This document shows positions 51,383-59,124 of a DNA stretch of 64,000 nt, one piece after another. The position numbers and the translations under genes are program-made. Origin of the DNA: an uncultured Opitutaceae bacterium (GTDB lineage Bacteria > Verrucomicrobiota > Verrucomicrobiia > Opitutales > Opitutaceae); NCBI GenBank assembly GCA_903916755.1, contig CAIWXW010000089.1, positions 30,133-94,132 of the forward strand, given 5' to 3'. Position 1 is the stretch's first letter. Every line of letters starts with the position of its first letter. A model generated the notes under the pieces. It ran no database searches, was not told where the DNA came from, and worked only from the letters and a program-made list of their open reading frames with translations.

Positions 51383-52776
51383 ATCCGACCGCCGCTGCCG
51401 TGAATCCCGAACACGAGAACCTCCTCGAGCTTGAGGCGAAATACTGCTCGTGGGGCGACACGGTGCACTATGCCAAGGAACTGACGATGTTCCAGCGCTC
51501 GGAAGGCAGCTTCCTCTACGACGACAAGGGCACGCAGTACCTCGACCTGCAGATGTGGTACTCCGCCGCGAATTTCGGCTACGGCAACGTCCGCATCAAT
51601 TCGGCGCTGAAGCGACAGATGGATGTCCTGCCGCAGCTGGCCTGCCAGTACCTCCACAAGGAAAAGATCATCCTCGCGACCAAGCTGGCGCGGAAGATGG
51701 AGGCGATCTTCGGCGAGAAGGGCCGGGTCCATTTCAACGTCGGCGGCGCCAGCGCGGTCGAGGACGCCTGGAAGGTGGTCCGGATCCACACCAAGAAGAT
51801 CCCCGCCTTCTCCTTCATGGGCGGCTACCACGGCCGCACCTTCGGCGCGACCTCGCTGACCTCGAGCTACCGCTATCGCGAGCAGTACGGCCATTTCAGC
51901 GACAAGGCGAATTTCATCCCCTATCCCTACTGCTTCCGCTGCCCCTACGGGAAGCAGCGCGAGACCTGCGGCATGTACTGCGTCCAGCAGTTCGAGCGCC
52001 TCTTCGAGACCGAGTACTACGGGGTGTCGAACAAGCACGGCGTCTCGGAGTTCGGGGCCTTCTTCATCGAGGCGGTCCAGGGCACCGGCGGCTACATCGT
52101 GCCGCCGAAGGATTACTTCCCGGGGCTCAAGAAGATCCTCGATGCGCACAAGATCCTGCTGGTCGACGACGAGATCCAGATGGGCTTCTACCGGACGGGC
52201 AAGTTCATGGCCCTGGAGAATTTCGGCGTGAAGCCCGACGTCGTGGTCATGGGCAAGGCGCTGACCAACGGCATGAATGCGATCTCCGCGATCTGGGCGC
52301 GGGAGGAGCTGATCAACCCCACCGTCTTCCCGCCCGGCTCGACCCATTCGACCTTCTCCTCGAACACCCTCGGCACCGCCGTGGCGCTTGAAACCGTCAA
52401 CCTGATGGAAGAGGAGGACTTTGAGACCCGGGTCACGCAGCGCGGCGCGTACTTTCTCCAGCGGCTCAAGGCGCTGCAGAAGAAGTATCCGGAGATGGGC
52501 GATGTCGACGGCCTCGGCCTGGCCCTGCGGGTCGAAATGTGCCAGAAGGACGGCTACACCCCGAACCGCGCGCTGGTGGACGCGATGATGAACATCGGCC
52601 TCAGCGGCACGCTGACGACGGGCGGGAAGAGCAAGGGGCTCATCCTCGACGTGGGTGGCTACTACAAGAACGTGTTCACGATGGCCCCGTCGCTTTACAT
52701 CTCCGAGCAGGAGGTCGACACCGCGATCGACCTGTTCGAGGAGGCGATGCAGCGCGGGATCGCCCACACCGCCTAG
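51379..52776 (+). CDS. Class III (aspartate-family) PLP aminotransferase
   Basis: A 465-residue fold-type I class III aminotransferase. GGASAVEDAWKVVR and FMGGYHGRTFGATSLTSS mark the phosphate and substrate face, LLVDDEIQMGFYRTG (about 260-274) holds the PLP-pyridine Asp, and K293 in VVMGKALTNGM is the Schiff-base lysine. A four-Cys stretch at C185, C188, C197 and C201 is common in this subgroup. Typical substrates are omega-amino acids or diamines; the adjoining arginase-like enzyme and exporter pair hint at an amine product. Starts inside the HAD stop (ATGA) and ends 13 bases before the arginase-like gene. Confidence 0.9.
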   Translation: MNPTAAAVNPEHENLLELEAKYCSWGDTVHYAKELTMFQRSEGSFLYDDKGTQYLDLQMWYSAANFGYGNVRINSALKRQMDVLPQLACQYLHKEKIILATKLARKMEAIFGEKGRVHFNVGGASAVEDAWKVVRIHTKKIPAFSFMGGYHGRTFGATSLTSSYRYREQYGHFSDKANFIPYPYCFRCPYGKQRETCGMYCVQQFERLFETEYYGVSNKHGVSEFGAFFIEAVQGTGGYIVPPKDYFPGLKKILDAHKILLVDDEIQMGFYRTGKFMALENFGVKPDVVVMGKALTNGMNAISAIWAREELINPTVFPPGSTHSTFSSNTLGTAVALETVNLMEEEDFETRVTQRGAYFLQRLKALQKKYPEMGDVDGLGLALRVEMCQKDGYTPNRALVDAMMNIGLSGTLTTGGKSKGLILDVGGYYKNVFTMAPSLYISEQEVDTAIDLFEEAMQRGIAHTA

Positions 52777-52789
52777 GCCGCGGCCCGGC

Positions 52790-53698
52790 ATGCTTTCCGG
52801 CCGCGTCCGCCTGCTGGATCTCGACGGCAGCGTCGCCGCGCAGGCGGATTTCATCCGGGAAGTGGCCGCCGAGCGGGTCGACCTGACCAGGCTGGGGCCG
52901 GCGGCCCGCCTGTGGGCCAACCGGGCCCAGGCCGACGCCATCCGCGCGGCGCTGGAACCCGCGGCGAAGGACGCCATCACCTTTCTGGGCTCCGGGGATT
53001 TTCACTATGTCTCGGCCCTGCTGCTGGAGCAGTTCCGGGAGCCCATCACCCTGGTGGTCTTCGACCACCATCCCGACTGGGACCGGCTGCCGCCGCGCCG
53101 CGGCTGCGGGGCCTGGATCAGCCGCGCGCTCGAGCAGAAGAACATCGAGCAGATCTTCCTGGTGGGGAACGCCTCGGCCGATCTCGCCTTCCCGGCGGTG
53201 GTGGCCGGCCGCCGGGCGGCCGCGCATACCGGCCGGGTCGTCCTGCTGCCGTATGAGCTGGCCCGGCCGCAGGTCTGGCCCTTTCGCTTTCCCGCCCGCG
53301 AGCTGAAGGCCAATCCGATCGGGGCCTTCGCCGAGATCCTGCCGGCCCTGGCCGGCCGCCGCGTCTATGTGAGTGTCGACAAGGACTGCCTGACGTCCGA
53401 GGGCGCCCTGACCAACTGGGAGGAGGGCCGGCTGACCCTGCCGCTTCTGCTCACCTATCTCGGATTGCTCCAGAGCACCTGCGAACTGGTGGGCGCGGAT
53501 GTGACGGGGGATTATTCCCCGGCGGTGCTGCCCGGCCGCTGGAAGCAGGGGTGCTCGAACTTCGATCATCCCCGGGATTTTTCGGCCCGCGGACGCGAGC
53601 CCGCGGAGATCGCGCGCCTCAATGGCGAGACGAACCGCCGGATCGTCGACCTGCTGCGCCGCGGGTGCGAGACCGACGTGCACACGCAGATCTTCTAG
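52790..53698 (+). CDS. Arginase/agmatinase-family metallohydrolase
   Basis: A 302-residue ureohydrolase-fold protein. All six manganese ligands of arginase have a counterpart: H72 in GSGDFHYV, D92/H94/D96 in VVFDHHPDWD, and D197/D199 in VSVDKDCL. The rest of the sequence differs from true arginases and agmatinases (short loops, no SxGNxH-like substrate loop), so the substrate is open: a guanidino or formimino compound, or an N-acyl amine. Last gene of its operon; its TAG shares the CTAG tetranucleotide with the stop of the convergent transporter gene. Confidence 0.8.
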   Translation: MLSGRVRLLDLDGSVAAQADFIREVAAERVDLTRLGPAARLWANRAQADAIRAALEPAAKDAITFLGSGDFHYVSALLLEQFREPITLVVFDHHPDWDRLPPRRGCGAWISRALEQKNIEQIFLVGNASADLAFPAVVAGRRAAAHTGRVVLLPYELARPQVWPFRFPARELKANPIGAFAEILPALAGRRVYVSVDKDCLTSEGALTNWEEGRLTLPLLLTYLGLLQSTCELVGADVTGDYSPAVLPGRWKQGCSNFDHPRDFSARGREPAEIARLNGETNRRIVDLLRRGCETDVHTQIF

Positions 53699-54087
53699 GC
53701 GGCCAGGCCGCTCATCGTCACGAGCACGATGCCGGCCATGATGCACCCGGTGCCCAGCCAGCGCTGCCAGCTCACGAATTCCCTGAGCAGGAACCGCGAG
53801 GCGAGCGCGATGAACACATGGTGCATGCTGTCGATCGGGAAGGCCAGGCTCAGGTCGGCCTTGGTCAGGGCGTAGAGCCAGAGAAAGAGCGAAAGCAGCG
53901 CGAAGAAGATGCTGACCCAGGCGAGCGGCAGCCGCAGAAACCGCAGGGCATAGCGCGCCACCGAGCGCAGGCCCGCGACCTCGATGTCCACCGCGTTGGC
54001 GCAGACCTTGAGCCCAAGGTGATTCACCGTGTCGCAGACGCTGGTCAGCACGATCAGGCCGACGACGAAGGCCAGCTGGCTGGTCAT
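53695..54087 (-). CDS. Half-size EamA/DMT transporter protein, second of a pair
   Basis: A 130-residue membrane protein with four hydrophobic segments: FVVGLIVLTSVCDTVNHLGLK, WVSIFFALLSLFLWLYALTKADLS, IDSMHHVFIALASRFLLREFVSW, and GTGCIMAGIVLVTMSG. Half-size DMT proteins of this type, such as ArnE and ArnF, work as heterodimers that flip lipid-linked sugars. Its ATG overlaps the stop of the preceding half-size gene (ATGA). The two proteins are clearly related (TKADLSLAFPID versus SKIDLSAAMPVT). Confidence 0.82.
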   Translation of the reverse strand: MTSQLAFVVGLIVLTSVCDTVNHLGLKVCANAVDIEVAGLRSVARYALRFLRLPLAWVSIFFALLSLFLWLYALTKADLSLAFPIDSMHHVFIALASRFLLREFVSWQRWLGTGCIMAGIVLVTMSGLAA

Positions 54088-54500
54088 GGGAGCCGGCCTC
54101 CTTCGCCTTCTTCGCCCCACGAGACGATGGCGACGCCGATCAGGATGAGGGCGATGCCCGACCAGCGCAGGGGCGAAATGGCCTCGTGCAGGAAGATCCG
54201 CGAGGCCAGCGCCACGAAGACGTAGCTGAAGCTGGTGACCGGCATGGCCGCGCTGAGGTCGATCTTCGACAGCACCGTGATCCAGGTGACGAAGACCAGC
54301 GCCACGGCGGCGAGCCCCAGCCAGAGATAGCCGCTGCCCAGGGCGGCGCCGACGAACGCGGCGGCCTCGTGGAGGCTCGCGATGGGCGGATGGCCCTGCG
54401 CCAGGGCGGTCTTCTTGAAGCAGTACTGCGCCACGCTATCCACCGCCTCGTTCAGGAACAGCACCCCCAGGATCGCCAAGGGCACGCCGCGTTTGGACAT
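54084..54500 (-). CDS. Half-size EamA/DMT transporter protein, first of a pair
   Basis: A 138-residue membrane protein with four hydrophobic segments and the same plan as its downstream partner: AILGVLFLNEAVDSVAQYCFKK, LWLGLAAVALVFVTWITVLSK, SFSYVFVALASRIFLHEAISPLRW and ALILIGVAIVSWGEE. The match of SRIFLHEAISPLRWSG with SRFLLREFVSWQRWLG in the partner points to duplication, as in ArnE/ArnF. Translationally coupled to the partner. The leader upstream of its ATG is almost pure pyrimidine. It starts 20 bases after the FemAB/GNAT gene. Confidence 0.82.
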   Translation of the reverse strand: MSKRGVPLAILGVLFLNEAVDSVAQYCFKKTALAQGHPPIASLHEAAAFVGAALGSGYLWLGLAAVALVFVTWITVLSKIDLSAAMPVTSFSYVFVALASRIFLHEAISPLRWSGIALILIGVAIVSWGEEGEGGRLP

Positions 54501-54520
54501 GGGAGGAGGGAGGGGGAGGG

Positions 54521-55621
54521 CTAGGCTTCCGGCGCGAGGAACCGCGCGGCCAGCCGCAGCAGCCGATTGACCAGAGGGTTGCGGTGGCGGGCGCAGAAGT
54601 AAAGGGGGACCAGCCTGCCGCCCAGCCGGACCTTGGCGCCGTGGTCGGTCTGGCCGACCCAGTAGTGCCGGACGCCATGCGCAATGCACCACTGCACGTT
54701 GTGGTGCCAGGTGTAGAAGTAGAGGTTGAGCGGGCGGGCCACCGCGTAGTCCAGGCCGATGAACTTGTCGATGAGCTGGTCGCCGTGAAGAAAGCAGAGG
54801 TTGAAGGCCACCAGGCGGTCCCCGGAGAAGAAGAGGAAGAACTTGGCGCGGCCGGCCATCCGCCGGCCGGTTTCGAGAAAATATTCCCGGGTGAGTTGCT
54901 CGAACCGCACGGTGCCGGCCCGGTAGGTGTTCAGGTAGAGCGCGTAGGCCGGCTCGATCCAGGGGGCGATGTCCTCCACCACCTCCACGCGCAGCCGGCC
55001 GGTGGCTTCGGCGTGGCGCACCTTGCGGCGCAGGTCCTTGCGGGCATTGGCGCTCAGGCTCTCGACGTAGGCGGCCATGGTCGGAAAGGGCAGGGGCACC
55101 TCGACGTTGGGGAAACTGTCGCCGAAGAAGAATCCCTCGCGGGCCAGGGGGGCGAGCAGGGGCCGCCGCTCGGCGGGGAAGTCCTTGAAGAGGATGAAAG
55201 CCAGTCCCTGGCGGCGACAGACCCCCTCCATGGCCCGGAGCAATTCCGACCGCAACGCGGCGGGGTCGGCCGGGCTGCCGGCGAGGCCGATCACGCCGGC
55301 CTCGCCGAAGGGAGAGCCGCAGAAGAGGGTGCGCGCCTTGAGCAGGCGCGGGCAGAGCCGGCGGGCCGCGCCGAGAATCTTCTGCGCCGGCCCCTCCAGG
55401 CCGATGCCCAGGTCGAAATCCGACCAGAAAAGGGGCGCGATCAGCTCCACCTCGGCGCCGGCGCTCACCAGCACATAGCAGAATGCGAAGCCTTCGAGCC
55501 GGGACGACTCCAGGACCTGGTAGAATTCGTACCCTTCGGCCGTGTCGCCGAAAAGCCGGAGCCAGTCCCGGGCATCGATCTGGCTGACGGAGGGGACGAG
55601 GGAGTGCGTCAGAGTGGGCAA
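54521..55621 (-). CDS. FemAB/GNAT-fold acyltransferase-like protein
   Basis: About 366 residues, without a good ATG; a TTG at 55621 (MPTLTHSLVPSVSQID) or 55633 gives a sensible N-terminus. The C-terminal half is GNAT-like, of the FemAB/DUF482 type: LYLNTYRAGTVRFEQLTREYF, KFFLFFSGDRLVAFNLCFLHGDQLIDKFIGLDY, YFYTWHHNVQWCIAHGVRHYWVGQT and a basic C-terminal tail. Such proteins add amino-acyl groups to peptidoglycan or other surface molecules. First gene of the operon with the EamA half-transporters, and divergent from the gene at 55710. Confidence 0.75.
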   Translation of the reverse strand: MPTLTHSLVPSVSQIDARDWLRLFGDTAEGYEFYQVLESSRLEGFAFCYVLVSAGAEVELIAPLFWSDFDLGIGLEGPAQKILGAARRLCPRLLKARTLFCGSPFGEAGVIGLAGSPADPAALRSELLRAMEGVCRRQGLAFILFKDFPAERRPLLAPLAREGFFFGDSFPNVEVPLPFPTMAAYVESLSANARKDLRRKVRHAEATGRLRVEVVEDIAPWIEPAYALYLNTYRAGTVRFEQLTREYFLETGRRMAGRAKFFLFFSGDRLVAFNLCFLHGDQLIDKFIGLDYAVARPLNLYFYTWHHNVQWCIAHGVRHYWVGQTDHGAKVRLGGRLVPLYFCARHRNPLVNRLLRLAARFLAPEA

Positions 55622-55709
55622 GCGCTCGGCCAAATTGCGGCGGCGGCGCGGTGATGGCGACCGTATTGCGTTCTCGTTTTTTCGCGGGGCTTCTCCCACA
55701 ACCTTGGGG

Positions 55710-56621
55710 ATGCGCGACGTATCCTGGCGCCGGATCGGCCGGACCCTGCTGAGGGTTGGCGCAATCGTCGTCGGCGGATCCCGGTTGTGGGCGGAGAATG
55801 AGGCCGCCCCGGACTTTGAGGTGGATGCCCAGAACCGGTTTATCGCGGACACCCACCTGGCCTCCCACGGCACCGAGATTTCGCAGGATCTGACGTCGGT
55901 GGATTTTTCCGCCCCCCTGGCGGGCTCCGCCGCCTATGGCCTCGGGATCGACCTGATCGCCGAGCGCTTTGCCTTCGGCTTCCGGAACTTCAACCGCTTC
56001 CTGCCGGGCCGGGCGGCGCCCCTGTCAGGAGCGACCGGCCTGACGGCGCAGCCGACGGTGGAGCTCACCACGGTCCGCGACTGGGCCTTCATCGCGTCGG
56101 GGCAGGTGGAGACCCTCGGCGCGAATGGGGCGCACCTCGACGATTCGGCGCTGGTGAGCGGATCGCTGGCCGTGGCGTTCTCGCATTCGAAGACCCTCAA
56201 GATCGGCCTGGGCGTGGAGGTGGACCAGCGGCTGAGCGCGTCGCCCCTCATCCTGCCTTTCCCGATCATCGACTGGAAAATATCCGACCGCTGGTCGGTC
56301 CTGTCCGACGACGGCCAGACCGGCCGGCTCGTCTACCATCTTCGCGGTCCGTTCAGCCTGTTTGCGGCGCTGGAGTTCGATTCCCGCGACGTGCGGCTGA
56401 GCCGGTCGTCCTCCCTTCCGTCCGGCATCATGCGCTACGAGGCCCTGCCGGTCTCCCTGGGGATGCAATGGAAGGTGAATCCGAGCTGCACCGCCGCGAT
56501 CGCGGCCGGCCGGGCCTTTGCCCAGCAATATCGGTTCGAGGACCGCCAGGGCGGCCTGCTGCGGGCGAGCGACACCCGGGGTCCGCCGCTCGGCTCGCTC
56601 GAGCTCGATTTCCATTTCTGA
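55710..56621 (+). CDS. Probable outer-membrane beta-barrel protein, unknown function
   Basis: A 303-residue exported protein: N-terminal Arg-rich segment and hydrophobic core (IGRTLLRVGAIVVGGSRLWAE) ending near residue 28, then alternating beta-strand patterns (AYGLGIDLIAERFAFGFRNF, SLAVAFSHSKTLKIGLGVEVDQ, PVSLGMQWKVNPSCTAAIAAG) and a C-terminal LELDFHF. The final Phe and alternating pattern suit outer-membrane insertion. The ATG at 55710 follows CTTGGGG. It may belong to a porin-like DUF6268-type family, which I could not verify. Confidence 0.65.
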   Translation: MRDVSWRRIGRTLLRVGAIVVGGSRLWAENEAAPDFEVDAQNRFIADTHLASHGTEISQDLTSVDFSAPLAGSAAYGLGIDLIAERFAFGFRNFNRFLPGRAAPLSGATGLTAQPTVELTTVRDWAFIASGQVETLGANGAHLDDSALVSGSLAVAFSHSKTLKIGLGVEVDQRLSASPLILPFPIIDWKISDRWSVLSDDGQTGRLVYHLRGPFSLFAALEFDSRDVRLSRSSSLPSGIMRYEALPVSLGMQWKVNPSCTAAIAAGRAFAQQYRFEDRQGGLLRASDTRGPPLGSLELDFHF

Positions 56622-56638
56622 GGCCGGGTGGTCGCAGT

Positions 56639-56724
56639 TGGTGCCCGGGGCCGGACTCGAACCGGCAAGACCTTGCGGCCAGGAGATTTTAAGTCTCCAG
56701 CGTCTACCATTCCGCCACCCGGGC
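56639..56724 (-). tRNA. tRNA-Leu (anticodon UAA)
   Basis: Read on the minus strand, a type II tRNA of 86 bases: acceptor GCCCGGG at the 5' end pairs with CCCGGGC, anticodon stem GGAGA/TCTCC with the 7-base loop CTTAAAA (anticodon TAA), a long variable arm around TGGCCGCAAGGTCTTG, and TTCGAGTC in the T-loop. The discriminator A and CCA tail are encoded (56639-56642). The long variable arm and UAA anticodon identify leucine. Confidence 0.95.
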
Positions 56725-56828
56725 TGAAGCAAGGCCCGGATTCTCATGGAGGCCGGAAAAAATGCGAGCCTTCCGACGGAGGCCGGCGGCGGCCGATAAG
56801 GGGTGCCGTCCTGTTGGCACACCCCCAG

Positions 56829-57449
56829 TCACCGGGCCAGGAAGCCGGCCAGCCTCGTCTTCGCCTCAGTCCATTCCCGCGCCGCCATGCTGTACATGAC
56901 CGTATCGCGCAAGGAGCCATCACGCCGAACGGCGAATCCGCGAATGATCCCATCCTTGCGGGCGCCCAGGCGCTCGATCGCGGCCTGCGAGCGCAGGTTC
57001 AGGATATCCGTTCGCCATCCCACCACGGGGCAGCCCAGGACTTCAAACGCGTGAGTCAGAAGGAGCAGCTTGCAGGCCGTGTTGACGTGGGTCCGTTGCC
57101 ATGAGCCGGCGTACCAGGTATAGCCGATCTCCACCCGCTTCGGAGCGGGAAGAATATCGTGATAGCTGGTGGAGCCGATGAGGCGGCCGCTCGTGAGTTC
57201 GCGCACCACAAAGGGACAGCGGGTACCCAGGGCCGCATCCGCCAGCGCCTTTTCGATGTAGGCCCCGGTTTCGGCGGGCGCGGGCACGCTCGTGTAACGC
57301 AGTTCCCACAGGCGGCCATCGGCGGCGGCCCGCCGAAGGTCTTCCTCCTGCGAGGGCAGCATGGGTTCAAGCCGCACGCCGTGCCCTTCCAGGGCGACGG
57401 GAGCGACAAAGGGCAAGGCACAGGCGGAGGGTCCGGGGGAGGGAGCCAT
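56829..57449 (-). CDS. GNAT-family N-acetyltransferase, RimJ/RimL-like
   Basis: A 206-residue acetyltransferase. It starts MAPSPGPSACALPF at ATG 57449. The RimJ-type features are VALEGHGVRLEPMLPSQEEDL at the N-terminus, RLIGSTSYHDILPAPKRVEIGYTW, the acetyl-CoA region QRTHVNTACKLLLLTHAFEVL (a degenerate Q/RxxGxG) and WRTDILNLRSQAAIERLGARKDGI near the C-terminus. Probably modifies an amine or N-terminal residue. The frame continues upstream for about 190 codons, but that stretch runs antisense to the GntP permease gene. Adjacent to the tRNA-Leu gene. Confidence 0.85.
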   Translation of the reverse strand: MAPSPGPSACALPFVAPVALEGHGVRLEPMLPSQEEDLRRAAADGRLWELRYTSVPAPAETGAYIEKALADAALGTRCPFVVRELTSGRLIGSTSYHDILPAPKRVEIGYTWYAGSWQRTHVNTACKLLLLTHAFEVLGCPVVGWRTDILNLRSQAAIERLGARKDGIIRGFAVRRDGSLRDTVMYSMAAREWTEAKTRLAGFLAR

Positions 57450-57567
57450 GGCGATTAAGCGCGTTTGCACACACCAAGCGGCCTCCTTCTGAAACGCGAG
57501 CTTCCGTGGGGGGCCGGCGGCCCAGCCTTGCCTCGGGGACGGCGAGCTTGTTCGCTGGCCGGACCCC

Positions 57568-58977
57568 ATGGTTCTCTGCCCGCTCGCCCTCGTCATCAGC
57601 CCGCTGGGCATATTGGCCCTGAGCGTCATCTTCATTGTGGCGGCCATCGCGCTCTTCCGCCTCCACGCCTTCTTTGCGCTGATGATGGGGGCCATCCTGG
57701 TGGGGCTCCTCACCGCGGCTGGCCACGGCGGCCTGCACCGGTTTACGGACGGGATCGCGGGGGCCACGACGGAGTTCGGCAACACCGCGGGCAAGATCGG
57801 CCTGCCCATCGCGCTGGCCGCGGTGATCGGCATTTCGCTGATGGAGAGCGGCTCGGCCGACAAGATCGTCCGGCGGCTGATCGCGCTCCTGGGCGAATCG
57901 CGCGCGGCGCTCGCGCTGGCGCTGTCCGGGTTCCTGCTGGCGGCCCCGGTCTTCATCGACACGGTGTTCATGCTGCTCCTGCCGATCGCGCGCGCCCTCG
58001 GGGTGCGGACCGGCCGCAACTATCTCCTCTACGTGCTCGCCGTCTGCGCCGGCGGCGTCATCACGAGCGGCCTGGTGCCGCCGGCGCCGGGTCCCCTGGC
58101 GGTGGCCGAGATGCTGAAGCTCAACCTGGGCCTGACGATCGCCTCCGGGGCGGTGCTCGGGATCCTGCCGGTGCTCGGCGGCCTCGCCTGCGCCCGGTAT
58201 TTCAACGCGACGATGCCGATCCAGCCGAAGGCGACCCCCGGCGTTTCGCTGGAATCGCTGAGCGCGCTGGCGGCGCGGCCGGAGTCCGAATTGCCCGGCT
58301 TCTGGCTGGCGGTCGCTCCGGTGCTGGTGCCCTTCGCCCTCATCGCCGGCGCGTCGCTCCTCAGCATCCCGAGCATCCACCTGGCGCCGCGGCTGGCGAT
58401 GACCGTGTCCTTCCTCGGCGACAAGAACATCGCCCTCATCCTGGGCGCCACGATCGCCGTCTCGATCCACGCCCGCCAGAAGCAGATCGCCTGGCGCAAT
58501 GTCGGCAAGGTGCTGGCCGCCCCGCTGGAAACGGCGGCCCTCATCATCCTGATCGTCTCGGCGGGCGGCGCCTACGGCGAGATGATCAAGCGGGCCGGAC
58601 TCGGCACGCAGGTGCGCGACCTCGCGGGCGGGCACGTCATCAACTTTGTCATCCTGGCCTGGTTCCTGTCCGCCCTCATGCGCGCGGCCCAGGGGTCCGC
58701 CACGGTCGCGATGATCACCGCGGCCGGCATCGTGACGTCGGTGGCCGGAGTCACGGGCTTTGGCGTGCATCCCCTGTATATTCTCGCGGCGATCGGCTTC
58801 GGCTCGAAGTTCATGTCCTGGATGAACGATGCCGGTTTCTGGGTCATCAGCCGGATTGGCGGGCTCACCCAGAGTGAGGCGCTGCGCAGCTGGACGGTCA
58901 TGAGCAGCATCATGGGTCTCCTTGGCCTGGCCGAGGTGCTCATCCTGTCGACGATCTGGCCGCATCTGTGGTTCTGA
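57568..58977 (+). CDS. GntP-family gluconate/organic acid permease
   Basis: A 469-residue inner-membrane permease of the GntP family (gluconate, fructuronate or glycerate), with about 12-13 hydrophobic segments. Family-like stretches include FFALMMGAILVGL, FGNTAGKIGLPIALAAVIGISLMESGSADKIVRR, FIDTVFMLLLPIAR, VPPAPGPLAVAEML, and AAQGSATVAMITAAGIV, with FGSKFMSWMNDAGFWVIS near the end. Start at ATG 57568 (MVLCPLALVIS). It could import hexuronate-derived acids but is not in the uronate operon. Confidence 0.92.
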   Translation: MVLCPLALVISPLGILALSVIFIVAAIALFRLHAFFALMMGAILVGLLTAAGHGGLHRFTDGIAGATTEFGNTAGKIGLPIALAAVIGISLMESGSADKIVRRLIALLGESRAALALALSGFLLAAPVFIDTVFMLLLPIARALGVRTGRNYLLYVLAVCAGGVITSGLVPPAPGPLAVAEMLKLNLGLTIASGAVLGILPVLGGLACARYFNATMPIQPKATPGVSLESLSALAARPESELPGFWLAVAPVLVPFALIAGASLLSIPSIHLAPRLAMTVSFLGDKNIALILGATIAVSIHARQKQIAWRNVGKVLAAPLETAALIILIVSAGGAYGEMIKRAGLGTQVRDLAGGHVINFVILAWFLSALMRAAQGSATVAMITAAGIVTSVAGVTGFGVHPLYILAAIGFGSKFMSWMNDAGFWVISRIGGLTQSEALRSWTVMSSIMGLLGLAEVLILSTIWPHLWF

Positions 58978-59083
58978 TCGGACGGGCTGTCGCGGACACG
59001 AGTCCTTGGCGGGGGAATGAGCGTTCGCTAAGAAAAGCCTCGCGCCGTTTCCGGGGCGAAGACAGACATCAGCGCAGTTCTTT

Positions 59084-59113
59084 ACCCCCTGTCGGAGAGC
59101 AGAAACCCCCTGT
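59084..59113 (+). repeat. Two direct repeats of ACCCCCTGT before the pyrophosphatase gene
   Basis: ACCCCCTGT occurs at 59084-59092 and again at 59105-59113, 21 bases start to start, which equals two helical turns. The second ends 11 bases before the ATG at 59125. Such spacing would suit a dimeric regulator or could be a leader feature. No promoter boxes were clear. Confidence 0.35.
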
Positions 59114-59124
59114 TTGAGACCTTC

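Noticed and set aside
51928..51984. Four-cysteine cluster in the class III aminotransferase as a metal site or fusion
   Set aside because: The CxxC-N8-CxxxC-like pattern recurs in this aminotransferase subgroup and needs no special explanation.
54501..54525. GGAGGAGGGAGGG taken as a strong Shine-Dalgarno
   Set aside because: It lies on the plus strand, while the adjacent start is on the minus strand, where the same bases read as a pyrimidine tract.
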